Assembly (NCBI GenBank): GCA_018970605.1 | Contig: JAGWWA010000016.1 | Coordinates: forward strand, 1-35,132 | Direction: 5' to 3' | Source of the DNA: Planctomycetota bacterium | GTDB taxonomy: Bacteria > Planctomycetota > Planctomycetia > Pirellulales > UBA1268 | DNA: 35,132 nt | Part shown: positions 1 through 7,258 of the stretch, piece after piece | Numbering within the stretch: position 1 is the stretch's first letter | Layout of the letters: each line of letters opens with the position of its first letter | Made by a program: the position numbers and the translations under genes | The notes under the pieces: model-generated | What the model saw: the letters and a program-made list of their open reading frames with translations, nothing else | Database searches by the model: none | What the model was told of the DNA's origin: nothing

Positions 1-104
1 CGGTCGAGGGAGACGACGCCGAGACTCCGGTCGCGAGCACGAAACACGCTCCGCCGAAGAAGAAGGCGACAGCGACCAAGAAACCCACGCGGCGGAAGAA
101 GTAG
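1..104 (+). CDS. C-terminal tail of a truncated gene, lysine-rich
   Basis: An open frame enters the window at base 3 and ends at a TAG at 102-104. The 33 visible residues are acidic/neutral at first and then strongly basic, ending in KKKATATKKPTRRKK. Such Lys/Ala/Thr/Pro tails occur at the C-terminus of several nucleic-acid-binding proteins, for example topoisomerase I, RNase R or histone-like proteins in GC-rich bacteria. Too little is visible to choose among them. It is called coding because the frame is open, the composition is typical of a basic tail, and repeat-rich non-coding DNA starts right after the stop. Confidence 0.5.
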   Translation, partial: VEGDDAETPVASTKHAPPKKKATATKKPTRRKK

Positions 105-170
105 CTCAGGTTTTCAACCTGATACCGTTTCTGCATGAGCCTGAGGCGTTCCGGCGGCGGTGTCATTCCG

Positions 171-271
171 CCAGGAAGCCCCGAGCGGGAGCGGGGGGAT
201 CAGGCGTGGCGGCGGCGAGCGACGCGTGCCGATCCGCGGAGTCGTTCCCGTCGCTTCCGCTCCGGGCTTTG
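171..271. repeat. Opposite-facing pair of REP-like hairpins
   Basis: The forward unit (about 171-207) reads CCAGGAAGCCCCGAGCGGGA and continues with AGCGGGGGGATCA, which can fold into a CCCC/GGGG-based stem. The reverse unit (about 241-271) is a diverged inverted copy; its reverse complement starts AAAGCCCGGAGCGGAAGCGA. The same sequence occurs three times at 8780-8945. A head-to-head arrangement of short palindromic units in intergenic DNA resembles REP/BIME elements, although the sequence differs from enterobacterial REPs. Confidence 0.65.
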
Positions 272-365
272 AGGGGTCCGTGGAAAAACCCGCGAGGATC
301 ACGCGGGAACCCTATGAGTCCTCCTGTGCTACGAGAAGACCCGAACGATGCGGCCACGTCAGCGT

Positions 366-399
366 GCCCCCATCGCGTACGCGATGGGGCTTCCTGAGG
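366..399 (-). repeat. Long perfect palindrome, hairpin module of the REP-like family
   Basis: Bases 368-389 form a perfect 22-bp palindrome with half-site CCCCATCGCGT. It is followed by TTCCTGAGG, so on the minus strand it reads CAGGAAGCCCC followed by the stem, the same scaffold as the unit at 171. A near copy lies at 33538-33571, where the loop is GTAA and one stem base differs. The unit sits about 10 bases before the left end of the 408-543 element. Confidence 0.7.
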
Positions 400-407
400 C
401 AGGCTGG

Positions 408-543
408 GAGGGGCTGCCCGTGCCCGGGAGCCGGCGTTGCTGACGAGCGCAGCCATGGATGGCGGAGCGAAGTCAGCATCGAGCGAGCGAAGGCTTGGAG
501 AGCCGTAGCGAGTGTCCGGCGATCGGCACGGGCAGCCCCGAGC
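408..543 (+). repeat. Roughly 135-bp element with inverted ends, copy 1
   Basis: The left end GAGGGGCTGCCCGTGCC (408-424) is mirrored by GGCACGGGCAGCCCC (525-539), giving 15 matching bases, and the element closes with GAGC. The interior contains several GCGAGCGAAGG- and GCGCAGCC-like blocks that also occur in copies 2 (21525-21661) and 3 (33591-33724, opposite orientation). It carries no conserved reading frame, so it looks like a small non-autonomous (MITE-like) or structured-RNA element. Confidence 0.65.
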
Positions 544-586
544 CTGGCGAACGCTTCCAGATTCAGTGCGACCCGCGTCAGCCCTC

Positions 587-1324
587 CTACCGGCCCGCCT
601 TCAGCCGCTCGACCTCGGCCTCGAGCTTCTTGATCCGCTCCTCCATCTCCTGAAACTTTTTCCTGGCCTGCTCCATCTTTTCGTGAGCCTCGGCCATCCG
701 CTTGCGGCCCTCTTCCATCATCGTCCGCATCCGCTGCTGCGCCTCTGTCGGCATCGCGGCCATCGGCGGCCGCGACCGCTCGCCATGGCCGGCCTCAGCG
801 GGCCGCGGTGACCACGGGTTGCCCATCCGGTGCCCGCTGTCGAGTTTCTGCTCGATTCGCTCGAGGCGACTGATGATCTCGCCCATCCGTCCCGTCGCGT
901 CGGCCCGCATCCGCTGCATGTGCTCCATGCGCATGTGGGACGGAGGTCCGCCGGGACCGCGGGAACCTGGGCCTCCCATGCCCGGGCCATGCGCGCCGGC
1001 ACCACGGTCGCCGCTCATGCCACGACGACCGCGACCACCCCACTCGGGCCGCTCGCCACTGTGGGCATGGTCAGCACGGGCCGTGCCGTGGTGTGCTTCG
1101 TCTTCATCTTCATCTTCATCTTCATCTTCGTCTTCCTCGTCGTCGTGCTTCTCGGCCTCGGCACCATCGTCAGCGACCAAGGCCACTACGCCCATCCACG
1201 ACGCGATGGCCCGCTGGAACGGCGTGGGGGCAACTTCGGTGGCGAGCACCGGCCCCATGCAGACCACCAGGAGGGAAAACACGACACACGCAATGAACGA
1301 AACGAGTCGAATGCCATGATTCAT
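587..1324 (-). CDS. Exported acidic, coiled-coil hypothetical protein
   Basis: The chosen start, MNHGIRLVSF, gives 245 residues and sits 7 bases after a GAGG; the track's longer N-terminus has no such site. Residues 1-30 form a signal peptide with a hydrophobic core (VSFIACVVFSLLVVCMGPVLA). Next comes an acidic run of alternating Glu and Asp ending in His-His, then a Gly/Pro/Met/His-rich section. The C-terminus is highly charged heptad-like helix (MEERIKKLEAEVERLKAGR), predicted coiled coil. I recognise no family. The Asp/Glu and His/Met content could bind metals, but that is inference. It is divergent from the methyltransferase gene at 1402. Confidence 0.7.
   Translation of the reverse strand: MNHGIRLVSFIACVVFSLLVVCMGPVLATEVAPTPFQRAIASWMGVVALVADDGAEAEKHDDEEDEDEDEDEDEDEAHHGTARADHAHSGERPEWGGRGRRGMSGDRGAGAHGPGMGGPGSRGPGGPPSHMRMEHMQRMRADATGRMGEIISRLERIEQKLDSGHRMGNPWSPRPAEAGHGERSRPPMAAMPTEAQQRMRTMMEEGRKRMAEAHEKMEQARKKFQEMEERIKKLEAEVERLKAGR
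1097..1146. repeat. Hexanucleotide tandem repeat (CTTCAT)n coding an acidic tract
   Basis: About four exact CTTCAT units, flanked by CTTCGT/CTTCCT variants, encode the Asp-Glu repeat of the 587-1324 protein on the minus strand. The 6-bp unit keeps the frame, so slippage would change the length of the acidic tract without breaking the gene. Confidence 0.8.
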
Positions 1325-1401
1325 GGAAAGTCCTCGAAAAAAGCGGAAAAGCCCCACGGCCTGCGGCGGGTTCGCGGCCGACAGTATTCTGCCGTTCCCC
1401 T

Positions 1402-2322
1402 ATGAACGCCCCACAGCCCGAAAAGTTTCGTGACCCGAGCCTCGTTGATTTTGGCAGCAATGCGGCGGGAGAAGGCCGCCGGCTGGAGCGGCTCGGTGGC
1501 ATGCTCGTGGACAGGCCGCTGCCGCAGACGGGTGACCGCCGCCGCCTTCCAAGCCTCTGGGAAGACGCGGCTGCGATCTACCGCGCCAGCCCGGGGACCA
1601 CAGGCAGTGACGGCCTTGCGGGGGGCACGTGGGAGTTCCCCGGCGCGATCCCCAAACCGTGGCATGTCGTGGTGCCGGTGGGCGAAGCGTCGCTCGCTCT
1701 CGAAGTCCACCCAGCCCCGTCCGGCCAGGTCGGCGTGTTCCTGGAACAGGTCGGACAGTGGCGGTGGCTCCACGACGCGACGCAGGCCGGCATGCCGATC
1801 CTGTCCCTCTTCGCTCACTCAGGCGCCGCAAGCCTCGCCGCCGCAGCCGGGGGCGCCGAGGTGGTGCACGTCGATGCCTCCCGACAGTCGGTGGCACTCG
1901 CCCGTCGCAACGCCGCGGCATCCGGCCTCGACCATCTGCCGATCTCGTGGATTTGCGAGGATGCGGCCACGTTCGTGGGCCGCTGCCTCCGCCGCGGCCG
2001 GAGGTTCGCCGGGGTCGTCCTCGATCCGCCGTCGTGGGGCCACGGTCCGAAGGGACAGCCTTTTTCCATCGACCGGCACCTCGTGGGCCTCGTCTCCGAC
2101 ATCGCCCGGCTTCTCGACCCGGCTGCACCAGGCCCCGTGCTCCTCACCTGCCACTCTCCCGGCTGGCATCCACCGCGTCTGCGGGAGACACTGATGCACT
2201 CGTTCACCGAGGCTGATCTTCCACCGGCCGGGCGAATCGAGTCTGGTCCGCTCGACCTCCGCGACGAGTCGGGTCGCACGCTCACCCTCGGTGGCTTCGC
2301 CCGCCGCCATCCAGCTCCATGA
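1402..2322 (+). CDS. RlmI/RlmK-like class I SAM-dependent RNA methyltransferase
   Basis: This 306-aa protein has the Rossmann methyltransferase core of the COG1092 family. SAM motif I is LSLFAHSGAAS (about 134-144), the acidic end of strand 2 is HVDAS (about 156-160), and the catalytic motif IV is DPPSWG (208-213). LTCHSPGW follows near the C-terminus. The N-terminal LVDFGSNAAGEGRRLERLGG block is typical of relatives that lack the PUA domain of E. coli RlmI. The likely substrate is a base in rRNA; the exact site cannot be told. No clear Shine-Dalgarno is seen before ATG 1402, but the conserved block needs this start. The stop overlaps the next start (ATGA), so this is the first gene of a three-gene unit. 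Confidence 0.85.
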   Translation: MNAPQPEKFRDPSLVDFGSNAAGEGRRLERLGGMLVDRPLPQTGDRRRLPSLWEDAAAIYRASPGTTGSDGLAGGTWEFPGAIPKPWHVVVPVGEASLALEVHPAPSGQVGVFLEQVGQWRWLHDATQAGMPILSLFAHSGAASLAAAAGGAEVVHVDASRQSVALARRNAAASGLDHLPISWICEDAATFVGRCLRRGRRFAGVVLDPPSWGHGPKGQPFSIDRHLVGLVSDIARLLDPAAPGPVLLTCHSPGWHPPRLRETLMHSFTEADLPPAGRIESGPLDLRDESGRTLTLGGFARRHPAP

Positions 2323-3167
2323 ATGCCGCCGAAACCATCACCAGCCCCGCCAACCCGCGGATCAAACAGGCGGCGGCCCTTCGCGACGCCGACTCGCGCC
2401 GCACGACGGGCCTCACGCTCGTGGACGGCCGTCGGGAACTTGCGCGAGCGGCGGCGGCGGGCATGGAGATCGTCGAAGTGTTCGCCGATACCGGCCGGCT
2501 GCACGACCCGGCGACGGTGGAGTTCGGCACGACGCTCGCCGACTGGATTGCGACGCTGGCCGTGAAGGGCACGCGGATTGCGGCCGTGTCGGAAAAAGCC
2601 TTCGAGCGGGTTGCGTTCGGCGGACGCAACGAGGGCGTCGTGGGCGTGGTGCGATTCGGATCCCGACCGCTCGCCACCGTGAGCATGGCCGCCGACCGGC
2701 CCGTGTTCGTGATCGAAGGGGTCGAAAAACCCGGCAACCTCGGCGCGATCCTCCGCACGGCCGACGCCGCCGGCTTGGGGGGCGTGATCGTCTGCGACGC
2801 CCGGACCGACGTCGCCAATCCGGCAGTGATCCGCGCGAGCCTTGGTACGGTGTTTTCGATGCCGCTGGCCACCGCGTCGGCGGCGGAAGCGATCGACTGG
2901 TGCCGTCGCGAGGGCCGCCGGGTGGTCGCGGCCACGCCCGAGGGCACGCGGCTCTGGCACGAGGCCGATCTCCGCGGCGCGGCGGCGATCGTGCTCGGCA
3001 GCGAGGCCCACGGGCTCTCCGATTCGTGGTCGGCGGCGCAGGCGAGCGGCACAATCCACATGGAGAGCGTGCGGCTGCCGATGCACGGGATCGCCGACAG
3101 CCTCAACCTCTCGGTGACAGCGGCCGTGCTTGCCTACGAGGCGGTCCGCCAGCGGGAGTCGCGGTGA
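2319..3167 (+). CDS. TrmH/SpoU-family RNA 2'-O-methyltransferase
   Basis: This 282-aa protein is a SPOUT (trefoil-knot) methyltransferase expected to methylate a ribose 2'-OH of tRNA or rRNA. All three SpoU motifs are visible: motif 1 EGVEKPGNLGAILRTADAAG (about 133-152, with the conserved Asn and Arg), motif 2 VLGSEAHGLSD (about 225-235), and motif 3 LPMHGIADSLNLSVTAAV (about 253-270). The N-terminal roughly 110 residues resemble the substrate-binding domain of the family. It starts inside the stop of the upstream methyltransferase (ATGA) and its own stop overlaps the next start, indicating translational coupling. The target nucleotide is not deducible. Confidence 0.9.
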   Translation: MNAAETITSPANPRIKQAAALRDADSRRTTGLTLVDGRRELARAAAAGMEIVEVFADTGRLHDPATVEFGTTLADWIATLAVKGTRIAAVSEKAFERVAFGGRNEGVVGVVRFGSRPLATVSMAADRPVFVIEGVEKPGNLGAILRTADAAGLGGVIVCDARTDVANPAVIRASLGTVFSMPLATASAAEAIDWCRREGRRVVAATPEGTRLWHEADLRGAAAIVLGSEAHGLSDSWSAAQASGTIHMESVRLPMHGIADSLNLSVTAAVLAYEAVRQRESR

Positions 3168-4372
3168 TGACCGGCGACGACCGCTTCACCGATCTCACCC
3201 GCACCGCCGAGTCGTCCGGCAGTGACGCCATGCTCGACGCGCTCGCCGCGTCGCTCGCCGCGCGGAAGCGCTGGCACGCGCTGTTCGATGCCCGGATCAT
3301 CCAGGCGCGGGTCGCCATCGGTCTGCCACCGGTCGGCACTCCGGGTGACGTGCCCATGCACCTCCGCGACGCCTTCGACGCGCGGTCGCTGGCCGCCTGC
3401 CGCGAGGCGGGCTGGCCGCTGCTGGAGGAGGGGCAGATCGCGGCCGGCTGGATGTATCTCCGCGCGGCGGCCGAGCCCGCCGAGGTGGCGGCACGGCTGG
3501 CGATCCTCGCACGACCGCGGCTGGCGACGGCCCACACCGACGAGGAGGCCGACCGGGTGCTCCAGGAGACGCTCGGCGTCGTCCTCTGGGACGCAGCCGA
3601 CCCGGCTCTCGGCATCGAGATCGTGCTGGCGACGCAGGGCACGTGCAACGCGATCACGACCTACGAACAGGCGGTGTCACGGTTGCCGGCCGCGCGGCAA
3701 CGGCCCGCCGCGGCCGCGCTCGTGGCTCACCTCCACCGCGAACTGGTGGCAACTCTCCTTCGCGACCTTGAGGTGCGGGGCATCCCCACGCCACGCCCCA
3801 CGACGATTCCCGCGCTGCTCGATGCCCTCGGCGCTGACGAGATCGGCCTGCACGTGGACATCTCGCACCTGCAGTCGGTGCTGAGGATCGCACGGCTCTG
3901 TGCCGACGAGCCGACGATCCGCCACGCGTGGGAACTCGCCACCTACGCCTGTCGGCTGCCGGCCGACCTCGTCTATCCCGGTGAGCCGCCCTTCGAGCAG
4001 GTGGGCGAGGCGTCGCGGCTCTTCTACGGCAGCCAGATCGGAATCGACGTCGACCGTGCGGTTCGCTTTTTCCGCACGGCGGCAGTGACGGCCGAATCCG
4101 AGGCAGGCTCGCTCCCGCACGACATTCTCGTGCTCCTGCTCGCCCGGCTGGGCCGACCCGCGGAAGCCTTGCATGCAGCCATCTCGCGACCACGCGACGA
4201 CCGTGGCATGCCGAGTCCGCTGCAGGCCGCAGCGGCGCTCCCCTCGCTCGTCGATCTTGCCGCAGCGTCGGGGGAGTGGGAACTCCTTCGCCGCGCGTGC
4301 CGCGACCGTGACGATGAAATCACGTTCGCGGCCACGCTCGTGGCGGAACGTCAGAAGATCCAGGGAAACTGA
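3167..4372 (+). CDS. Hypothetical alpha-helical (repeat-like) protein
   Basis: ATG 3167 shares its A with the stop of the upstream methyltransferase (TGATG), giving 401 aa. The track's longer 5' extension is the other frame of that gene. The protein is Ala/Leu/Arg-rich, with no signal peptide or membrane span and many short amphipathic helices, suggesting a TPR- or HEAT-like solenoid. Segments such as EEGQIAAGWMYLRAAAEP and LYYGS-like SRLFYGSQIGIDVD stand out, but I know no family with them. Coupling to two RNA methyltransferases makes co-expression likely, not necessarily a shared function. Its last 22 bases overlap the convergent gene at 4351. Confidence 0.8.
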   Translation: MTGDDRFTDLTRTAESSGSDAMLDALAASLAARKRWHALFDARIIQARVAIGLPPVGTPGDVPMHLRDAFDARSLAACREAGWPLLEEGQIAAGWMYLRAAAEPAEVAARLAILARPRLATAHTDEEADRVLQETLGVVLWDAADPALGIEIVLATQGTCNAITTYEQAVSRLPAARQRPAAAALVAHLHRELVATLLRDLEVRGIPTPRPTTIPALLDALGADEIGLHVDISHLQSVLRIARLCADEPTIRHAWELATYACRLPADLVYPGEPPFEQVGEASRLFYGSQIGIDVDRAVRFFRTAAVTAESEAGSLPHDILVLLLARLGRPAEALHAAISRPRDDRGMPSPLQAAAALPSLVDLAAASGEWELLRRACRDRDDEITFAATLVAERQKIQGN

Positions 4373-4713
4373 GGCCCGCAGGGATTGCAGGTTCCGCACG
4401 GGGCCGAACGGTAGCCGACATCCTGACCGCTCTGAAAACCCCGGCCCGGCGGCAGCTGCCAGGGCGCCAGCTTCTCCGGCATCTGGCGGGTGCCGTTGCA
4501 TCCCTTCCACCGCGCACAGGCGTCGCACGGATCGGGCGCCCAGCACTCCTCGTGCTTCGCTCCGCAATACCGCGGTCCGCACCCGGTGTCGCCATACGGC
4601 GTTTCATCGCCCGCGGCCGTCTTCTTGCAGTGGCTGCACTTCCCGCACGGCTCACCGGCATGGGTGACGGAGAGCAACGACACGATCACGAACCCATAGA
4701 TGATGCGAATCAT
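4351..4713 (-). CDS. Small Cys-rich exported protein
   Basis: Started at MIRIIYGFVIV, the product is 120 aa with a short signal peptide (IIYGFVIVSLLSVTHAG) and a mature part containing 12 cysteines. These lie in three clusters: CGKCSHC, a middle set with CGPRYC, EECW, DPCDAC and KGC, and a C-terminal CGTCNPC. An even number of Cys with CxxC spacing in an exported protein suggests disulfides or metal binding. No named family is recognised. No clear Shine-Dalgarno is visible, and an upstream Met in the track would place 16 extra residues before the signal peptide. It overlaps the end of the 3167-4372 gene tail to tail. Confidence 0.7.
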   Translation of the reverse strand: MIRIIYGFVIVSLLSVTHAGEPCGKCSHCKKTAAGDETPYGDTGCGPRYCGAKHEECWAPDPCDACARWKGCNGTRQMPEKLAPWQLPPGRGFQSGQDVGYRSAPCGTCNPCGPQFPWIF

Positions 4714-4838
4714 GCCAGATGTATCGGTCGCAGTGATCCCATCGGCCACGGCCGTGCACACGACCGCGTACGGTCACGCGCAGCTTGCCCCGCTTGCCAC
4801 CTCGTCGCCCATGTGCCGGACGGGGTTGGCCGCCTTGC

Positions 4839-6305
4839 CTATGCTCCGGCCCGGATCCGCTCGAAGAGCCGCACGTACTCGCGACCGCTCGCCTGCCACG
4901 ACCAGTCCTGCCGCATCGCGTGGCCGACGAGTCTCCTCCAGGCCGGCTTGTCGTCATACGCGACCAGCGCCCGGCCGAGCGCGTGCTCGAGACCGGCTGC
5001 ATCGAAGCCCTGAAACACAAACCCTGTCGCCGAGCCGGCGCGGATCGTCTCCGGCGTCGCATCGACCACCGTGTCGATGAGTCCGCCCGTCGCACGGACG
5101 ACCGGAATCGAGCCGTACCGCTGGGCATAGAGCTGCGTGAGGCCGCAGGGTTCGAAGCGGCTGGGCACGAGCGTGATGTCGGCCGCGGCCTGCACGAGAT
5201 GGGCGAGCCCCTCGTCGAAGCCGATCACCACGTCGATGGTGCCGGGGTAGGCGGCGGCCACTCGCCTCAGCGACTGCTCTTCCGCCTCACCCCCCGTGCC
5301 GAGGATCATGAAGTGCACGCGGCCCGTACCGGCCAGCTTCGTGATCGCATCGAGGATCAGCGTGATGCCCTTCTGCTCCACGAGTCGGCCCACGAACGCG
5401 ACCAGGGGGCGGGCGTCGGGGGCAGCGTGGCCCAGTCTGGCTGCCAGCGCCACGCGTGCGGCGTATTTGCCGTCCTCGACGTCGTTCTCGCCGAAGGCCC
5501 GCGGCAGGTGCGGATCGCACGCCGGATTCCAGAGCGAGGTATCGATCCCGTTGACGATCCCAACGAGCGAGTCGCGGCGCGAGGCGAGCAGCCCCTCGAG
5601 CCCGCAGCCGCCCGGCGTCGCCTGGATCTCCCGCGCGTAGGTCGGGCTCACGGTGCTCACCGCATCGGCGAACACGATGCCCGTCTTCAGGAGGTTGAGC
5701 TGTCCGTAAAACTCCATCTCCCGCCAGGTGAAGTGGCTCCAGTCGATGCCGGTCAGCAGCATGTCCCAGTGCCAGAACGTCCCCTGGTACGCCATGTTGT
5801 GGATCGTCATCACGGTGCGGGCGTTGGCAACCGCAGGGTTCGAGGCATACAGCAGCCGACGGTAGGCGGGCACGAGGCCCGTCTGCCAGTCGTGGCAGTG
5901 GAGAATGTCCCACGGTCCGCCGAGCCGGCAGGCGAGTTCCACAGTGGCCCGTGAAAAGAAGATGAACCGCTCGGCGTTGTCGGGGTAGTCGCCGGCTCCG
6001 CCATAGAGCGTGGGCCGGTCGAACAGGTCGTCGTTGGCGATCAGGTAGGCGTCGGCCCGCTGCCCCTCGCGGCGGCACCGCAGGATGCGTGCACGCCGCG
6101 AACCCGTGCCGATCGGCACGTCGAACTCGATCCCGGCCGGCTCGATCGGCAGGCCCTTGCCGAGGGCCTCGGCGTAGGCGGGAACCACGAGCGTCACCTC
6201 GCAGCCGAGGCCCGCGAGCGCCTCGGGCAGGGCACCGGCCACATCGGCCAGCCCGCCGGTCTTCGCGAAGGGCACGGCCTCGCTGGCAATCTCGAGCACA
6301 CGCAT
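4839..6305 (-). CDS. glgA: Glycogen synthase (ADP-glucose type, GT5)
   Basis: The 488-aa product matches the usual GlgA length of about 480. It transfers glucose from ADP-glucose to the growing alpha-1,4-glucan chain in the cytoplasm. The N-terminal KTGGLADV motif (15-22), which binds the ADP-glucose phosphates, is intact. The internal segments [22 protein letters not shown] and [12 protein letters not shown] are typical of the family. The C-terminal Rossmann domain ends with [20 protein letters not shown] (from E385), containing the conserved catalytic Glu of the family. No glgB, glgC or glgP is adjacent, so this is an orphan copy. It is divergent from the CBM9-like gene at 6427. Confidence 0.95.
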   Translation of the reverse strand: MRVLEIASEAVPFAKTGGLADVAGALPEALAGLGCEVTLVVPAYAEALGKGLPIEPAGIEFDVPIGTGSRRARILRCRREGQRADAYLIANDDLFDRPTLYGGAGDYPDNAERFIFFSRATVELACRLGGPWDILHCHDWQTGLVPAYRRLLYASNPAVANARTVMTIHNMAYQGTFWHWDMLLTGIDWSHFTWREMEFYGQLNLLKTGIVFADAVSTVSPTYAREIQATPGGCGLEGLLASRRDSLVGIVNGIDTSLWNPACDPHLPRAFGENDVEDGKYAARVALAARLGHAAPDARPLVAFVGRLVEQKGITLILDAITKLAGTGRVHFMILGTGGEAEEQSLRRVAAAYPGTIDVVIGFDEGLAHLVQAAADITLVPSRFEPCGLTQLYAQRYGSIPVVRATGGLIDTVVDATPETIRAGSATGFVFQGFDAAGLEHALGRALVAYDDKPAWRRLVGHAMRQDWSWQASGREYVRLFERIRAGA

Positions 6306-6426
6306 GCGTCACGGTCCGGGCGGGAAGCGGAGGATGGCCAGTCCACCGGCACTGCTACTATAGGTCACGGTGGCGCGGCCCTCGCGCTTTCCCAATCCCT
6401 ACAACCGGACCTTGCTCCCTCCCTGC

Positions 6427-7077
6427 ATGAGCCCGCTCGTCAATCCCGCCGCGATGTTCAAGCTCCGGCTCCGCTGCCCGCGTCGGGAGTTGCTCTGGCC
6501 ACCGACAGCATGGGGGCTCGACGACGCCTGCCGGCTGCCGTCGTTCGCCGACGTGACAGGGGTGCCAGACGTTCTCGACCTCTGGGCGGCCTGGAACTCC
6601 GACGGCCTCGCCGTGCGGGCCGTGGCGCGGGGCGTGGGCACGTCGCGATGGTGCCACACCACGCGGCCCGAGGACAGTGACGGGCTGCATCTCTGGATCG
6701 CCACGCGGCCGACCGGCGACAGCCACCGCGCCGGCCGTTTCTGCCGCCGGCTCGCGCTCTTGCCCACGGGAGGCGGCAAGCTCGCGGACAAGCCGGCCGC
6801 CGTGGCGGCGACGATTCCGCGAACGAGCGAAGTGCCGGCCGAACTGCCAGCCGGTGCGATCTCGCTCGAATCCACGCCCACGGCCGACGGCTGGCGGATC
6901 GACGCCTTGATCACCGCGGCGGCCCTCCCCGGCTGGGATCCAGCGGAGGTCTCGACGCTCGGCTTCTTCGCCGCGCTCGTCGATCGCCGGCTCGGCAAGG
7001 TCCCGTGCTTCGCTCCGCCGGAGTATCCCTGGGACGGCGACCCCACGACGTGGGCTGAGCTCGATCTCACCGCGTGA
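6427..7077 (+). CDS. CBM9/DOMON-like domain protein
   Basis: Started at MSPLVNPAAMFKLRL the product is 216 aa; a second Met nine codons later is also possible, and the track's longer start runs into the promoter area. It is beta-rich. The DSDGLHLWIATRPTGDSHRA segment, FCRRLALLPTGGG, and the late pattern of a helix-poor domain ending in LGFFAALVDRRLG recall the family-9 carbohydrate-binding/DOMON-like fold that stands alone in planctomycetes. No signal peptide is evident, so the location is unclear. The ligand is unknown. A weak TACTAT box at 6356-6361 could be its -10 element, about 65 bases upstream. Confidence 0.65.
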   Translation: MSPLVNPAAMFKLRLRCPRRELLWPPTAWGLDDACRLPSFADVTGVPDVLDLWAAWNSDGLAVRAVARGVGTSRWCHTTRPEDSDGLHLWIATRPTGDSHRAGRFCRRLALLPTGGGKLADKPAAVAATIPRTSEVPAELPAGAISLESTPTADGWRIDALITAAALPGWDPAEVSTLGFFAALVDRRLGKVPCFAPPEYPWDGDPTTWAELDLTA

Positions 7078-7142
7078 ACGAGCCTCTCCGGCGTTGCGGA
7101 ACACCGCATCGAACGCCGTCCAGCGGCATCCCGTTCGGCTCT

Positions 7143-7185
7143 GGCGCGCGTCGCGCGCCGGATGCTTGAGGAGGGGTGCGCCCCT
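7143..7185. terminator. Two adjacent GC hairpins, possible terminator
   Basis: GGCGCGCG T CGCGCGCC (7143-7159) and AGGGG TGCG CCCCT (7172-7185) lie between the CBM9-like gene and the vWA gene. Neither has a T-tract, so intrinsic termination is uncertain. They could instead pause transcription or be part of a leader. Confidence 0.3.
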
Positions 7186-7258
7186 TGCTACGGTGGGTTG
7201 CGCCTCCACCCGGGGTCGTTCCACGACACCGGCGGGGAGGGCCTCGAGGAGCGGAACG

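Larger units (their letters stand above)
105..586. other. Repeat-rich intergenic region
   Basis: The 482 bases between the truncated gene and the convergent gene at 587 contain no convincing CDS; the ORFs in the track here are Arg/Pro/Ser-rich shadows without a ribosome binding site. The region holds an opposite-facing pair of REP-like hairpins (171-271), a long perfect palindrome (368-389) and one copy of the roughly 135-bp inverted-end element (408-543). A short hairpin, CAGGTT TTC AACCTG, lies at 107-121 just after the TAG, and its sequence CAGGTTTTCAAC recurs near 33740. Confidence 0.7.
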
